Positions 17,573 to 24,233 of a stretch of 64,000 nucleotides of DNA are shown here, in pieces (positions within the stretch are counted from its first letter, which is position 1; every line of letters starts with the position of its first letter). A program made the position numbers and the translations under genes. The stretch is from Bacillota bacterium (GTDB taxonomy: Bacteria; Bacillota; Clostridia; Christensenellales; UBA1242): assembly GCA_009780065.1 (NCBI GenBank), contig WRAS01000002.1, positions 199,916 to 263,915 on the forward strand. The letters run 5' to 3'. The notes under the pieces are model-generated. The model was not told where the DNA came from, did no database searches, and was given only the letters and a program-made list of their open reading frames with translations.

Positions 17573-18493
17573 TCAAAGAGCCACAATTTTAAATTCGCCG
17601 TTAATCAAAATCGCAACCACCCCAAACTTTCCACCCGCAATTGATTCCACCGCCAATCTTCCATAATTATGCCCAAGCCACCTGTCCCGCGCACTTGGAA
17701 CCGCACCACGCTGCAAATGCCCCAATGTCATCATTCGCACACGATTTCCGCCAACTGCTTGAGATAATTCCCCAAGATAATTCACACTCTCCACCGCTTC
17801 GCCGATTACATCTATACCTTTACCGCGCTTTTCCTGACGGATTACAAGATTACTTGTTTTACCTTGTTTTCTGTTGTTTTCAAATATTGATGCGATTTGT
17901 TGCGGCGTGAGTCTGCTTCCCTCTTTGTCTATGATATCTGCAAAAGACGCCATTCCAATCATATTTGCCAATTCATCACAATGCCAACCCATAACCTGGA
18001 CCACATGATCACGATCATTGGTTCGCATAGTTCCGTTCAGATTATCAATCAAACGCACACTTTCCTCGACCGCACTGGAAAACCCAAGCGATTCCCGTGT
18101 ATATTTAACATCATTATCAATTGTTGCACACACCCCAATTATATTGACACCAGCCTTTTGCAAATCCGCCGCACCGCGCAAACTACCATTACCGCCCAGC
18201 ACAACTACACAATTAAACCCATGTTTCTTTACTGTCGAGACTGCTTTATTAAATCCCGCCTGCACACCAAAAGCCTCACTGCGCCCCGATTTCAAAAAAC
18301 ATCCCGTAACATGCGAAATAAATGTCGCATTATCACGCCCAAGTTTCACAACATTATCATCCACCAAACCATTATATCCGTGGGTAGCACCCCACACATC
18401 CCAACCACGCGCGTTTGCGTGAATAAATAAACTCTCGACACATGCATTCATCCCAGGCGCATCACCACCACTTGCTAGTACACAAATTTTCAT
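17573..18493 (-). CDS. 6-phosphofructokinase family protein, divergent
   Basis: 306 residues. Family motifs are ASGGDAPGMNACV (8-20), SGRSEAFG, TIDNDV, NDRDHVVQVMG and GHLQRG. The fold and substrate-binding parts are therefore present. However the metal/nucleotide loop reads LGGNGSLRGA where ATP-dependent enzymes have GGDGS, so the Mg-binding Asp is Asn. This makes the phosphoryl donor or even the activity uncertain. The start is the ninth codon of the track ORF, because TATACT ends 5 nt before ATGAAAATTTG. Single leaderless gene. Confidence 0.8.
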   Translation of the reverse strand: MKICVLASGGDAPGMNACVESLFIHANARGWDVWGATHGYNGLVDDNVVKLGRDNATFISHVTGCFLKSGRSEAFGVQAGFNKAVSTVKKHGFNCVVVLGGNGSLRGAADLQKAGVNIIGVCATIDNDVKYTRESLGFSSAVEESVRLIDNLNGTMRTNDRDHVVQVMGWHCDELANMIGMASFADIIDKEGSRLTPQQIASIFENNRKQGKTSNLVIRQEKRGKGIDVIGEAVESVNYLGELSQAVGGNRVRMMTLGHLQRGAVPSARDRWLGHNYGRLAVESIAGGKFGVVAILINGEFKIVAL

Positions 18494-18656
18494 ATACCAG
18501 TATAAATTGAAATTCAAAAATATGAAAATGAAAAATCAGCCATATTTTATATGGCAATGGAATCCAGAATAAATCGTCAAAAAAATTCTCGGTTTTTATT
18601 TTTCGCACGACATCGAAATAAACAATAAAAAATATCCGTACCGGTATATCATCGAC
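18494..18656. other. Non-coding stretch with a fragment of repeat family B
   Basis: 163 bp without a credible ORF. It contains AATAAATCGTCAAAAAAATTCTCGGTTTTT. The last 15 bases equal the 3' half of the family B core, and AATAAATCGTCAAAA recurs at 43439. No 5' half is seen, so this looks like a decayed copy. Confidence 0.4.
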
Positions 18657-18735
18657 AAAAGCGTTAGGAGGGGTCTGGGGAGGGTATCGCAAACCCTCCC
18701 TAGTGGCTTTTGGTTCTTTTGCCACTCAAAAGAAC
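18657..18735 (+). repeat. Dispersed palindromic repeat family A, copy 3
   Basis: Almost identical to copy 1 (AAAAGCGTTAGGAGGGGTCTGGGGAGGGTATCGC...), with shortened T and A tracts in the second hairpin. It is preceded by CGAC, as is copy 4. Confidence 0.85.
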
Positions 18736-18806
18736 AATTAGATATTACTGTTGCCATTTTCTTTTTCGGCTTGGCGATTGTATTTTGGAGACATCAGCAG
18801 AACTAA

Positions 18807-19277
18807 CTAAAATATCCCATAATCGTTATCTGGATCCATAAATATCCCAATGGAACCTAAAATTGCCAAAGACGCAATAATTATACCCGCAATTGCAAGA
18901 CCACGTCCACGCCCATTAAACTTTTTACCTGCCAGTACAAGCGCAATTATAGAAATAACAAGCGCAGGAATATCAAACGCAAAGAATGTCGCAACGTATC
19001 CAATGAACGCAGGCATTACAAATGCCATTATCGCAGCCACAAACCCCACAATAGACCAAACATTGGTGGGTCCAGGCTGTGCAAACTGTTGTGGATGCCC
19101 GAATTGGTTCATTTGAGGATTACCCATCGTATCTGGATGTTGATTCCCTTGTTGCTGACCTTGCATTTGCTGATATTGGTTATAAAAACTTTGACCCTGT
19201 TGTTGTGTCTGTGTTCCGCAACCCGTGCAAAACACTTCCCCGGTATTAAGTCCTTTTCCGCAATTTGTACAATTCAT
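18807..19277 (-). CDS. Zinc-ribbon/DUF4190-like membrane protein, 156 aa
   Basis: An N-terminal ribbon CTNCG...CTGCG (3-22) is followed by a Gln-rich linker (about 25-70) and two or three membrane helices with the DUF4190-type signature KKFNGRGRGLAIAGIIIASLAI. The ribbon faces the cytoplasm. It follows the 19299 gene by 21 bp on the same strand with GGAGGATTT before the ATG, so the two are likely co-transcribed. Function unknown. Confidence 0.8.
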   Translation of the reverse strand: MNCTNCGKGLNTGEVFCTGCGTQTQQQGQSFYNQYQQMQGQQQGNQHPDTMGNPQMNQFGHPQQFAQPGPTNVWSIVGFVAAIMAFVMPAFIGYVATFFAFDIPALVISIIALVLAGKKFNGRGRGLAIAGIIIASLAILGSIGIFMDPDNDYGIF

Positions 19278-19298
19278 AAATCCTCCGAACTTTTTATA

Positions 19299-19988
19299 TT
19301 AATAATCCCATGGTCTTATCCAAACGCTAATAAACATTAAAATCCCAAGCACAATACCAACCGCAGAAATTATACGGATTTGTTTGCTCTGTGGGCTTGA
19401 TCCCGCGTTGGCAATTAAAAACAAGCAATATACAACCCCAATAAACGGAAACAACAGTGCCAATACCAATCCAACAATGGCCTCCGCAACCGTTCTTTCG
19501 CGCCTTACAAACGGTTGTCCTTGAGATTGTTGTCCCATAAACTGGCCTTGTTGGTTTTGGTTGTTACCGCCCGCGAAAAATTCGGGGTTAACACCTTGAC
19601 CTACTTGCTGATTCTGACCAACAAAGCCTTGGTTTCTACCGCCTGCAAAGTCCGGGTGAACTGGCGGCGGGGTATTTTGTCCACCATCATTACCAAACGT
19701 AGTTGGGCGATTTGTGTCCGCACCAAACGATGTTGGACGGTTTCCTGTGCTATCAAACGACGTTGGTCTGTTTGAATCTGCCTCGAAAGTAGTTGGTTGA
19801 TTACCTACATTCCCAAATGTTGTTGGGCTATTCGAATTCGCACCAAATGTGGTCGGGCGATTACCTGTACTATCAAACGAAGTCGTTCTAGATTGCTCTT
19901 GCGTCTTGCGGGATGCACGATTACCGCACAACCTACATCTTTTTTCGGATGACTCCATCGCCATTCCGCAACTATCACAAAATCTCAT
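19299..19988 (-). CDS. Zinc-ribbon membrane protein with 12-residue tandem repeats
   Basis: 229 residues. Ribbon CDSCG...CRLCG at 4-21, then six copies of a repeat of the form TFDSTGNRPT/SFGADTNRPT (about 33-105), a Gln/Gly-rich linker, and two membrane helices near 165-225 (IVGLVLALLFPFIGVVYCLFLI and the next). The repeat is visible in the DNA too, so its copy number may vary between strains. TATAAT ends 5 nt before the ATG with TTGACA upstream; probably leaderless. First gene of a two-gene unit. Confidence 0.78.
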   Translation of the reverse strand: MRFCDSCGMAMESSEKRCRLCGNRASRKTQEQSRTTSFDSTGNRPTTFGANSNSPTTFGNVGNQPTTFEADSNRPTSFDSTGNRPTSFGADTNRPTTFGNDGGQNTPPPVHPDFAGGRNQGFVGQNQQVGQGVNPEFFAGGNNQNQQGQFMGQQSQGQPFVRRERTVAEAIVGLVLALLFPFIGVVYCLFLIANAGSSPQSKQIRIISAVGIVLGILMFISVWIRPWDY

Positions 19989-20071
19989 ATGCTATTATAT
20001 ATTATTCTTTTGAATAAATGTCAAGTTAAGTTTTCATATCTTTATATTTTTACCACTGGTCATATTTTAAT

Positions 20072-20101
20072 TTGCTTTTATAACCCATTTCATAATATAA
20101 T
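20072..20101 (+). promoter_or_regulatory. Promoter of the 20135-20955 gene pair
   Basis: TTGCTT, 18 bp, TATAAT, followed by a leader with AAAAAGGAG. Confidence 0.65.
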
Positions 20102-20134
20102 TATAACAGCAAAACTATAAAAAAGGAGAACCCC

Positions 20135-20542
20135 ATGTATTGTAAACAATGCGGAAAACAACTTGTATCAGATGAAAGATTCTGTGCGGGATGTGGGCTT
20201 CCTAACCAGGAACTGCAACCACCTACCCAACCCCAGTTTAACGGCAACTATCAACAGTCAAACATTCAAATTAATGGCATGTACCAGGCACCGCCAACCG
20301 CACCCAGCAACACCATGGCAACAATGGGACTTATCTTTGCGTTTATCATTCCCATTGTCGGACTTGTCTTGTCTATAATTGGACTTAACCGTGCCTCACA
20401 ATTTGGCGGACGCGGGCGCGGTGTTGCGATTGCCGGAATAATTGTTTCCATTGCAATGTTTGTGCTTAACTTTATCCTTATTATGTCCGGTGCGATGGAT
20501 GATTTCCTCGGTATATACATTAATTCAGGAGGGTTATTATGA
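20135..20542 (+). CDS. Zinc-ribbon/DUF4190-like membrane protein, 135 aa
   Basis: Ribbon CKQCG...CAGCG (3-22), a Pro/Gln/Asn linker (about 27-62) and two helices with FGGRGRGVAIAGIIVSIAM between them. AAAAGGAG precedes the ATG. Its stop overlaps the start of the next gene in ATGA. It diverges from the related pair 18807/19299. Confidence 0.8.
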   Translation: MYCKQCGKQLVSDERFCAGCGLPNQELQPPTQPQFNGNYQQSNIQINGMYQAPPTAPSNTMATMGLIFAFIIPIVGLVLSIIGLNRASQFGGRGRGVAIAGIIVSIAMFVLNFILIMSGAMDDFLGIYINSGGLL

Positions 20543-20955
20543 ACTGTACAAATTGCAATATTCAATCTCAACCAAATTCAAAGTTTTGCCAAGGTTGCGG
20601 CACCCCATTAGCCCAGCAGCAATCGCCACAACAACCCGGCGGCTTTCAAGGCGGTAACTACCATGGCGGACCATACCCTTATCCTTTCCCACCTCCACCA
20701 CCACAAAATGGTATGGCAATTGCGGGTTTAATCTTGGCATTTATTTTCCCATTGCTTGGTTTGATATTCTCGATTCTTGGACTTAACAAAGCAAAACAAA
20801 TGAATGGCGAGGGGCATGGACTTGCGATGGCGGGTCTTGTAATCTCCATCGTATATATGATAATCAATATTGTTGCGATTGTATTGATGCTTGTTTTCTT
20901 GCAAGACTTTATTGAATGGGTCGAAAGAATGGCAACCTATTATCAAACAATTTAA
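20539..20955 (+). CDS. Zinc-ribbon/DUF4190-like membrane protein, 138 aa
   Basis: Ribbon CTNCN...CQGCG (3-22), Gln/Pro/Gly linker with PYPYPFPPPPPQ, and helices around MNGEGHGLAMAGLVISIVY. It is the close sibling of the preceding gene and is translationally coupled to it (ATGA overlap, AGGAGGG inside the upstream coding end). The pair may form a hetero-oligomer. Confidence 0.8.
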   Translation: MNCTNCNIQSQPNSKFCQGCGTPLAQQQSPQQPGGFQGGNYHGGPYPYPFPPPPPQNGMAIAGLILAFIFPLLGLIFSILGLNKAKQMNGEGHGLAMAGLVISIVYMIINIVAIVLMLVFLQDFIEWVERMATYYQTI

Positions 20956-20958
20956 ATA

Positions 20959-20987
20959 TTGACTTTTTACCAAAGATTTGATATAAT
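20959..20987 (+). promoter_or_regulatory. Consensus-like promoter
   Basis: TTGACT, 17 bp, TATAAT, upstream of the small gene at 21019. It begins 3 bp after the previous stop. Confidence 0.8.
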
Positions 20988-21018
20988 ATGGCTATAATTT
21001 CAAAGCGAGGTTAATTAT

Positions 21019-21198
21019 ATGGCAACATGGTTATTCATATTAATTGTAATTGTATTGGCAATTGCACTCTTGATGATTTTGCTTCATTTTGCTTTCAAAA
21101 GCACACGCCACCTTACATGGATTGTTGTTATCGTCGCAATTACAATTGTTCTGATGCTACTGGTCGTTTGGCAAGTCGGATTATTTGACAGAGTCTAA
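21019..21198 (+). CDS. Small two-helix membrane protein, 59 aa
   Basis: Too short for the ORF track: MATWLFILIVIVLAIALLMILLHFAFKSTRHLTWIVVIVAITIVLMLLVVWQVGLFDRV (shown for identification). Two helices with a basic turn. Consensus promoter, GCGAGG ribosome site and a strong terminator frame it. Function unknown. Confidence 0.75.
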   Translation: MATWLFILIVIVLAIALLMILLHFAFKSTRHLTWIVVIVAITIVLMLLVVWQVGLFDRV

Positions 21199-21205
21199 AA
21201 ACAAC

Positions 21206-21227
21206 AAAACGCCTTCGGGCGTTTTTT
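21206..21227 (+). terminator. Intrinsic terminator
   Basis: AAAACGCC-TTCG-GGCG then six T residues, 8 bp after the 21019 gene. Confidence 0.9.
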
Positions 21228-21260
21228 CATATTAAGACATAAAACTACATAAACATTACT

Positions 21261-21521
21261 ATGATCAAAGACATCCATAAAAAAATAATTGATTTCCTAA
21301 TTCTTTTTATATTCCTTGCGGGACTGTTAATTATTTTGGTATCAATATACACCTTTCTTTTTCCTGTAAGATATCCCTACGATACTTACAGCCCTAGTTT
21401 TGTATACAGACTAACTATGCTTGGTGTTTCCTTACTTGCCACTTGTGTCGCAATGTCGTTGCCAATTATTGGTCTGTCATTCTTACGCGAATATGAAAAG
21501 AAAAATAAAAAAACCGTCTAG
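21261..21521 (+). CDS. Small membrane protein, 86 aa
   Basis: Two membrane helices (about 11-35 and 48-74) and a basic end (REYEKKNKKTV). There is no clear ribosome site. The last three codons and the stop lie inside the left arm of a 31-bp inverted repeat, so its C-terminus may have been set by a DNA rearrangement. Unknown family. Confidence 0.6.
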   Translation: MIKDIHKKIIDFLILFIFLAGLLIILVSIYTFLFPVRYPYDTYSPSFVYRLTMLGVSLLATCVAMSLPIIGLSFLREYEKKNKKTV

Positions 21522-21711
21522 GACGACTTCTTGGACATTAAAGAAATAATATTTGTTTGTATCACTCACCAAATACTCTTTTCGACAAAAGCGTTTGTGG
21601 GGGTTTGGGGGGAATCGCAACCCCCCAATGCTTTTTTGTTTCTTTTTTGCCACGCAAAAAAGAAACAGATATTATTTTCATTAATGTCCAAGAAGTCGTC
21701 CTAGACGGTTT
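21511..21711. repeat. Composite inverted repeat enclosing repeat A copy 4
   Basis: AAACCGTCTAGGACGACTTC... at 21511-21541 is repeated exactly inverted at 21681-21711 (31 bp). Similarity continues imperfectly inward (ATTAATGAAAATAATATCTGTTT). The left arm includes the end of the upstream CDS; a family A element sits in the middle. Confidence 0.8.
21587..21666 (+). repeat. Dispersed palindromic repeat family A, copy 4
   Basis: AAAAGCGTTTGTGGGGGTTT, hairpin TTGGGGGG-AATCGCAA-CCCCCCAA, then GTTTCTTTTTTGC-CAC-GCAAAAAAGAAAC. A remnant of the second hairpin (TTTTTTGGTCCTCAAAAAGAAC) lies at about 21717-21740, just before the nusG stop. Confidence 0.9.
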
Positions 21712-21749
21712 CTTATTATTTTTTGGTCCTCAAAAAGAACAAATAAATT

Positions 21750-22493
21750 CTACATCTTTTTAACTTGAGAAAAAGAAAGTTCCACCGTGGTTGGTCGTCC
21801 GAACATACTTACCGATACCACGCATTTTTGACCTTCTGGATCCACGCTGGTTACATTTGCAACCTGCCCTGCAAGCGGTCCATCCACAACCTGCACTGTG
21901 TCGTCTTTTTCTATATTAACACTGATGTTCAATTTACGTTCTAACTTCATGGCAACAACTTCACGTTGTGACAATGGCAATGGTCTTCCCTTTGGACCTA
22001 CGAAACCGGTAATACCGCGCGTACGTGTTATTGTGTGCCAAAGGTCATCCCCATAAATCATTTTCACGAAAATGTAACTTGGCATTGTTTTTTGTGGCAC
22101 CAAAACCTTTTTCCCGCGCTTTTCAACAACCGTTTCCTCGGTTGGGATAAATATTTCTTTTACACGGTCCTGAAGTTTGTAATTCTCGACAACCTTTTTA
22201 AGGTTATCTTCGGCAACTGCCTCATACCCGCTAAAGGTGTGCAAAACATACCAACGCTCTTCTGTGTCCAATCTTTTGCCAACTTGGGTTAAATCTGGTG
22301 GTGGCGCATCTGAACCACTGAAGGCCGGCTGTGAAATTTGTTCTTCTTCCACTTGCTCAATTTCTTCTACAGCTGGTTCTTCTTTAACTTTTTCAATAAC
22401 ACCAATTTCACCGGTTTCCTCATCAATCACAAGACCTCCGCCTTGTTCCTCTGATATTTCCTCCGCAGACAAAAACGCTTCGGTTTCTTCCAT
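21750..22493 (-). CDS. nusG: Transcription termination/antitermination protein NusG
   Basis: Couples RNA polymerase with ribosome or Rho. The NGN domain starts at RWYVLHTFSGYE, with GITGFVGPKGRPLPL, and the KOW domain contains VQVVDGPLAGQVANVTSVD. About 80 acidic residues precede the NGN domain, making it 247 aa against the usual ~180. I choose the ATG at 22493 because the AAGGAGGG site sits just before it; the track GTG at 22508 overlaps the secE stop. Last gene of rpmG-secE-nusG. Confidence 0.95.
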   Translation of the reverse strand: MEETEAFLSAEEISEEQGGGLVIDEETGEIGVIEKVKEEPAVEEIEQVEEEQISQPAFSGSDAPPPDLTQVGKRLDTEERWYVLHTFSGYEAVAEDNLKKVVENYKLQDRVKEIFIPTEETVVEKRGKKVLVPQKTMPSYIFVKMIYGDDLWHTITRTRGITGFVGPKGRPLPLSQREVVAMKLERKLNISVNIEKDDTVQVVDGPLAGQVANVTSVDPEGQKCVVSVSMFGRPTTVELSFSQVKKM

Positions 22494-22504
22494 AACACCC
22501 TCCT

Positions 22505-22837
22505 TCACAATCCACGCGTCAATAGGTCATACAACGCACCCAAACCACGGTCAATTCCGAAAATTACCAAACTGAAAACCACAACCACACCTAAGACAAC
22601 CCCAGTCTGTGTAATCGTACGTGCAAAAGATGGCCAACGAACTTTTTTAAGTTCACCACCAACCTCGCGGACAGTTTTAACTATGCCCTTGCGCTCGCGT
22701 TTTTCTTTTTTGTCACGTTTTTTTCTGTCACGTTTCTTCTCGCGCTCTTTTTCTTCTCTTAATTCCTCGCGCTCTGCAACACTCATTTTTGGTTCTTGCA
22801 AACCGCCGGTTTCTTGTTTTTTATTTTTCTTGCCCAT
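22505..22837 (-). CDS. secE: Preprotein translocase subunit SecE
   Basis: The small SecYEG subunit. The conserved part is TVREVGGELKKVRWPSFARTITQTGVVLGVVVVFSLVIFGIDRGLGAL with one membrane helix. The first ~50 residues are an unusually long charged, Lys/Glu/Arg-rich helix (EREELREEKEREKKRDRKK), so the protein has 110 aa rather than ~60. The ATG at 22837 follows AAGGGG. Operon with rpmG and nusG. Confidence 0.95.
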   Translation of the reverse strand: MGKKNKKQETGGLQEPKMSVAEREELREEKEREKKRDRKKRDKKEKRERKGIVKTVREVGGELKKVRWPSFARTITQTGVVLGVVVVFSLVIFGIDRGLGALYDLLTRGL

Positions 22838-22856
22838 AAACACCCCTTGTTAAAAA

Positions 22857-23027
22857 TTACTTTGTTTCTTTGTGTTCCTTGGTCCCTTTACAAAAACGAC
22901 AGTATTTATTAAGGACAATTCTTTCGTTGTCATTTTTCTTGTTCTTTTCCGTGTCATAGTTACGTTGTTTGCAAACAGTGCATTCCAATGTAATTTTCTG
23001 TCTTGCACCTTTTGATTTTTTTCCCAT
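22857..23027 (-). CDS. rpmG: 50S ribosomal protein L33
   Basis: 56 residues, [24 protein letters not shown]...[15 protein letters not shown], with both CxxC pairs, so the zinc-binding form. AAAGGAG before the ATG at 23027 sets the start; the track ORF begins 45 codons too early, across the promoter. First gene of the rpmG-secE-nusG operon. Confidence 0.97.
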   Translation of the reverse strand: MGKKSKGARQKITLECTVCKQRNYDTEKNKKNDNERIVLNKYCRFCKGTKEHKETK

Positions 23028-23040
23028 GTTAGACTCCTTT

Positions 23041-23066
23041 AAAAAAACACCCCTTGTTGGTGTTTT
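23041..23066 (-). terminator. Leader hairpin / possible attenuator before rpmG
   Basis: On the minus strand AAAACACC-AACAAGG-GGTGTTTTTTT lies between the promoter and rpmG. This has the form of an intrinsic terminator inside a short leader, so part of the transcripts may end here. Confidence 0.55.
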
Positions 23067-23078
23067 CAATTGTTTTAT

Positions 23079-23107
23079 ATTATAGCCAAGCATCCAAAAA
23101 TTGTCAA
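23079..23107 (-). promoter_or_regulatory. Consensus promoter of rpmG-secE-nusG
   Basis: Perfect TTGACA, 17 bp, perfect TATAAT, giving a leader of about 45 nt. Confidence 0.92.
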
Positions 23108-23124
23108 GGAAAACCAAAAGAAAG

Positions 23125-23156
23125 TTATCCACATAGTTATCCACATATGTGAATAA
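23125..23156 (+). promoter_or_regulatory. Cluster of three DnaA boxes
   Basis: TTATCCACA TAG TTATCCACA TA TGTGAATAA: two perfect tandem DnaA boxes (starts 12 bp apart) and a third inverted one with one mismatch (TTATTCACA). They lie 18 bp upstream of the -35 of the rpmG operon promoter. dnaA and dnaN are not in the window. Confidence 0.75.
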
Positions 23157-23208
23157 CTCCATATAAGGTATTTGTAAAATCTATTATTCTTTAACGGGTA
23201 TATAATTT

Positions 23209-24174
23209 CTAAATAGGTTGTACGATGACTAGATACAAAATATATATCGTATAAATAGCAACCAACACGATTCCCTGCCACCTGTATGTTTTTCCCCTCA
23301 ATACCATAGGCAAAACCGCAATTAAACTGACAACAAGTAATATCGGTAAACTTATATATAACGTTTGTGCCGAAAGTGGCAATGTCCCAGACACCATACC
23401 CACAATACCCAGCAACAAAGTACTGTTAACTATATTTGACCCAAGAATGCTACCAATCGCCAAATCCCCACTTTTTCGCCGAATACTGGTAATAACTGTG
23501 GCAAGTTCAGGGGCACTGGTTCCTATTGCAATCAATGTCAGGCCTACCACAGTTTCACTTGCCCCTATTATGTGCGCGATTCTTTCACCATTCTGTACCA
23601 ACAAAAATGCCCCCGCCAAAATAAATGCCTGCCCAGCCATGAATTCCAAAATAATATTCCGCCTAATTCGTTTAATTTCATCATACGATATATCCGGGGT
23701 CACATGCCTTGATTTCTTACCGCTACTACCACGCCCAAACCACCAAATAAATACAATAAACAACCCAACCAACAAAACACCTTCAACCGAAGTTATCCGC
23801 AAATCCCATGAAAGCACAAACACAAACAAAATAACAAATATCAGAAAAGCACTCTTTTTAAGAATATCTCGCTTGTCCACCGCAGTTGGCAGAAAAGTTA
23901 TATACAATGCCAAAATCAATGCAATGTTAACAATCATACTACCCACTGCGCTACCAATTGCTAAACCATGATTATCACCCACCACCGCCAAGATAGAAAT
24001 AAATATCTCCGGTGCCGTGGTTGCAACCGCAATAAATGTGGCACCAATAATAACCTTGCTTATCCCCGTAATCTTGTTAATATTGATTGCGGCATTCACC
24101 AAAAAACGCCCACCCCAAATTATAAAAGCAATGGCCACAATAAACAATACAAAAGACAAGGCAACGCCTAACAT
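23209..24174 (-). CDS. Calcium/sodium antiporter (CaCA family, YrbG-like)
   Basis: 321 residues, about ten membrane helices in two inverted halves. The two alpha-repeats are GATFIAVATTAPEIFISI (near 44-61) and GLTLIAIGTSAPELATVI (near 209-226), with the conserved acidic residues that bind cations. The central loop is basic (GRGSSGKKSRH). Single gene, ended by nothing obvious on its 3' side before the DnaA-box region. Confidence 0.93.
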   Translation of the reverse strand: MLGVALSFVLFIVAIAFIIWGGRFLVNAAININKITGISKVIIGATFIAVATTAPEIFISILAVVGDNHGLAIGSAVGSMIVNIALILALYITFLPTAVDKRDILKKSAFLIFVILFVFVLSWDLRITSVEGVLLVGLFIVFIWWFGRGSSGKKSRHVTPDISYDEIKRIRRNIILEFMAGQAFILAGAFLLVQNGERIAHIIGASETVVGLTLIAIGTSAPELATVITSIRRKSGDLAIGSILGSNIVNSTLLLGIVGMVSGTLPLSAQTLYISLPILLVVSLIAVLPMVLRGKTYRWQGIVLVAIYTIYILYLVIVQPI

Positions 24175-24194
24175 AAACTATTGATATGTCTAAA

Positions 24195-24217
24195 AAAAGG
24201 CGTCAATTACGCCTTTT
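24195..24217 (-). terminator. Intrinsic terminator of the 24234 gene
   Basis: AAAAGGCGT-AATTG-ACGCCTTTTTTT on the minus strand; it can also act weakly in the plus direction. Confidence 0.85.
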
Positions 24218-24233
24218 CTTGTTTACGGTTTTA

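Noticed and set aside
18736-18806. Open frame encoding ITVAIFFFGLAIVFWRHQQN before the 18807 gene
   Set aside because: A membrane-helix-like stretch but no start codon or ribosome site; it runs in from repeat A copy 3.
19670-19885. CRISPR-like repeat
   Set aside because: The 36-bp periodicity is coding tandem repeats without spacers; no cas genes.
21557-21763. ORF ending in VCGGLGGIATPQCFFVSFLPRKKE, and similar ORFs at 28276 and 60004
   Set aside because: They are translations of repeat family A in different frames; the similarity comes from the DNA repeat, and no ribosome site or constant frame is present.
23125-23156. Chromosomal origin
   Set aside because: DnaA boxes alone; no dnaA, dnaN, rpmH or AT-rich unwinding region next to them. 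Kept only as a DnaA-box cluster.
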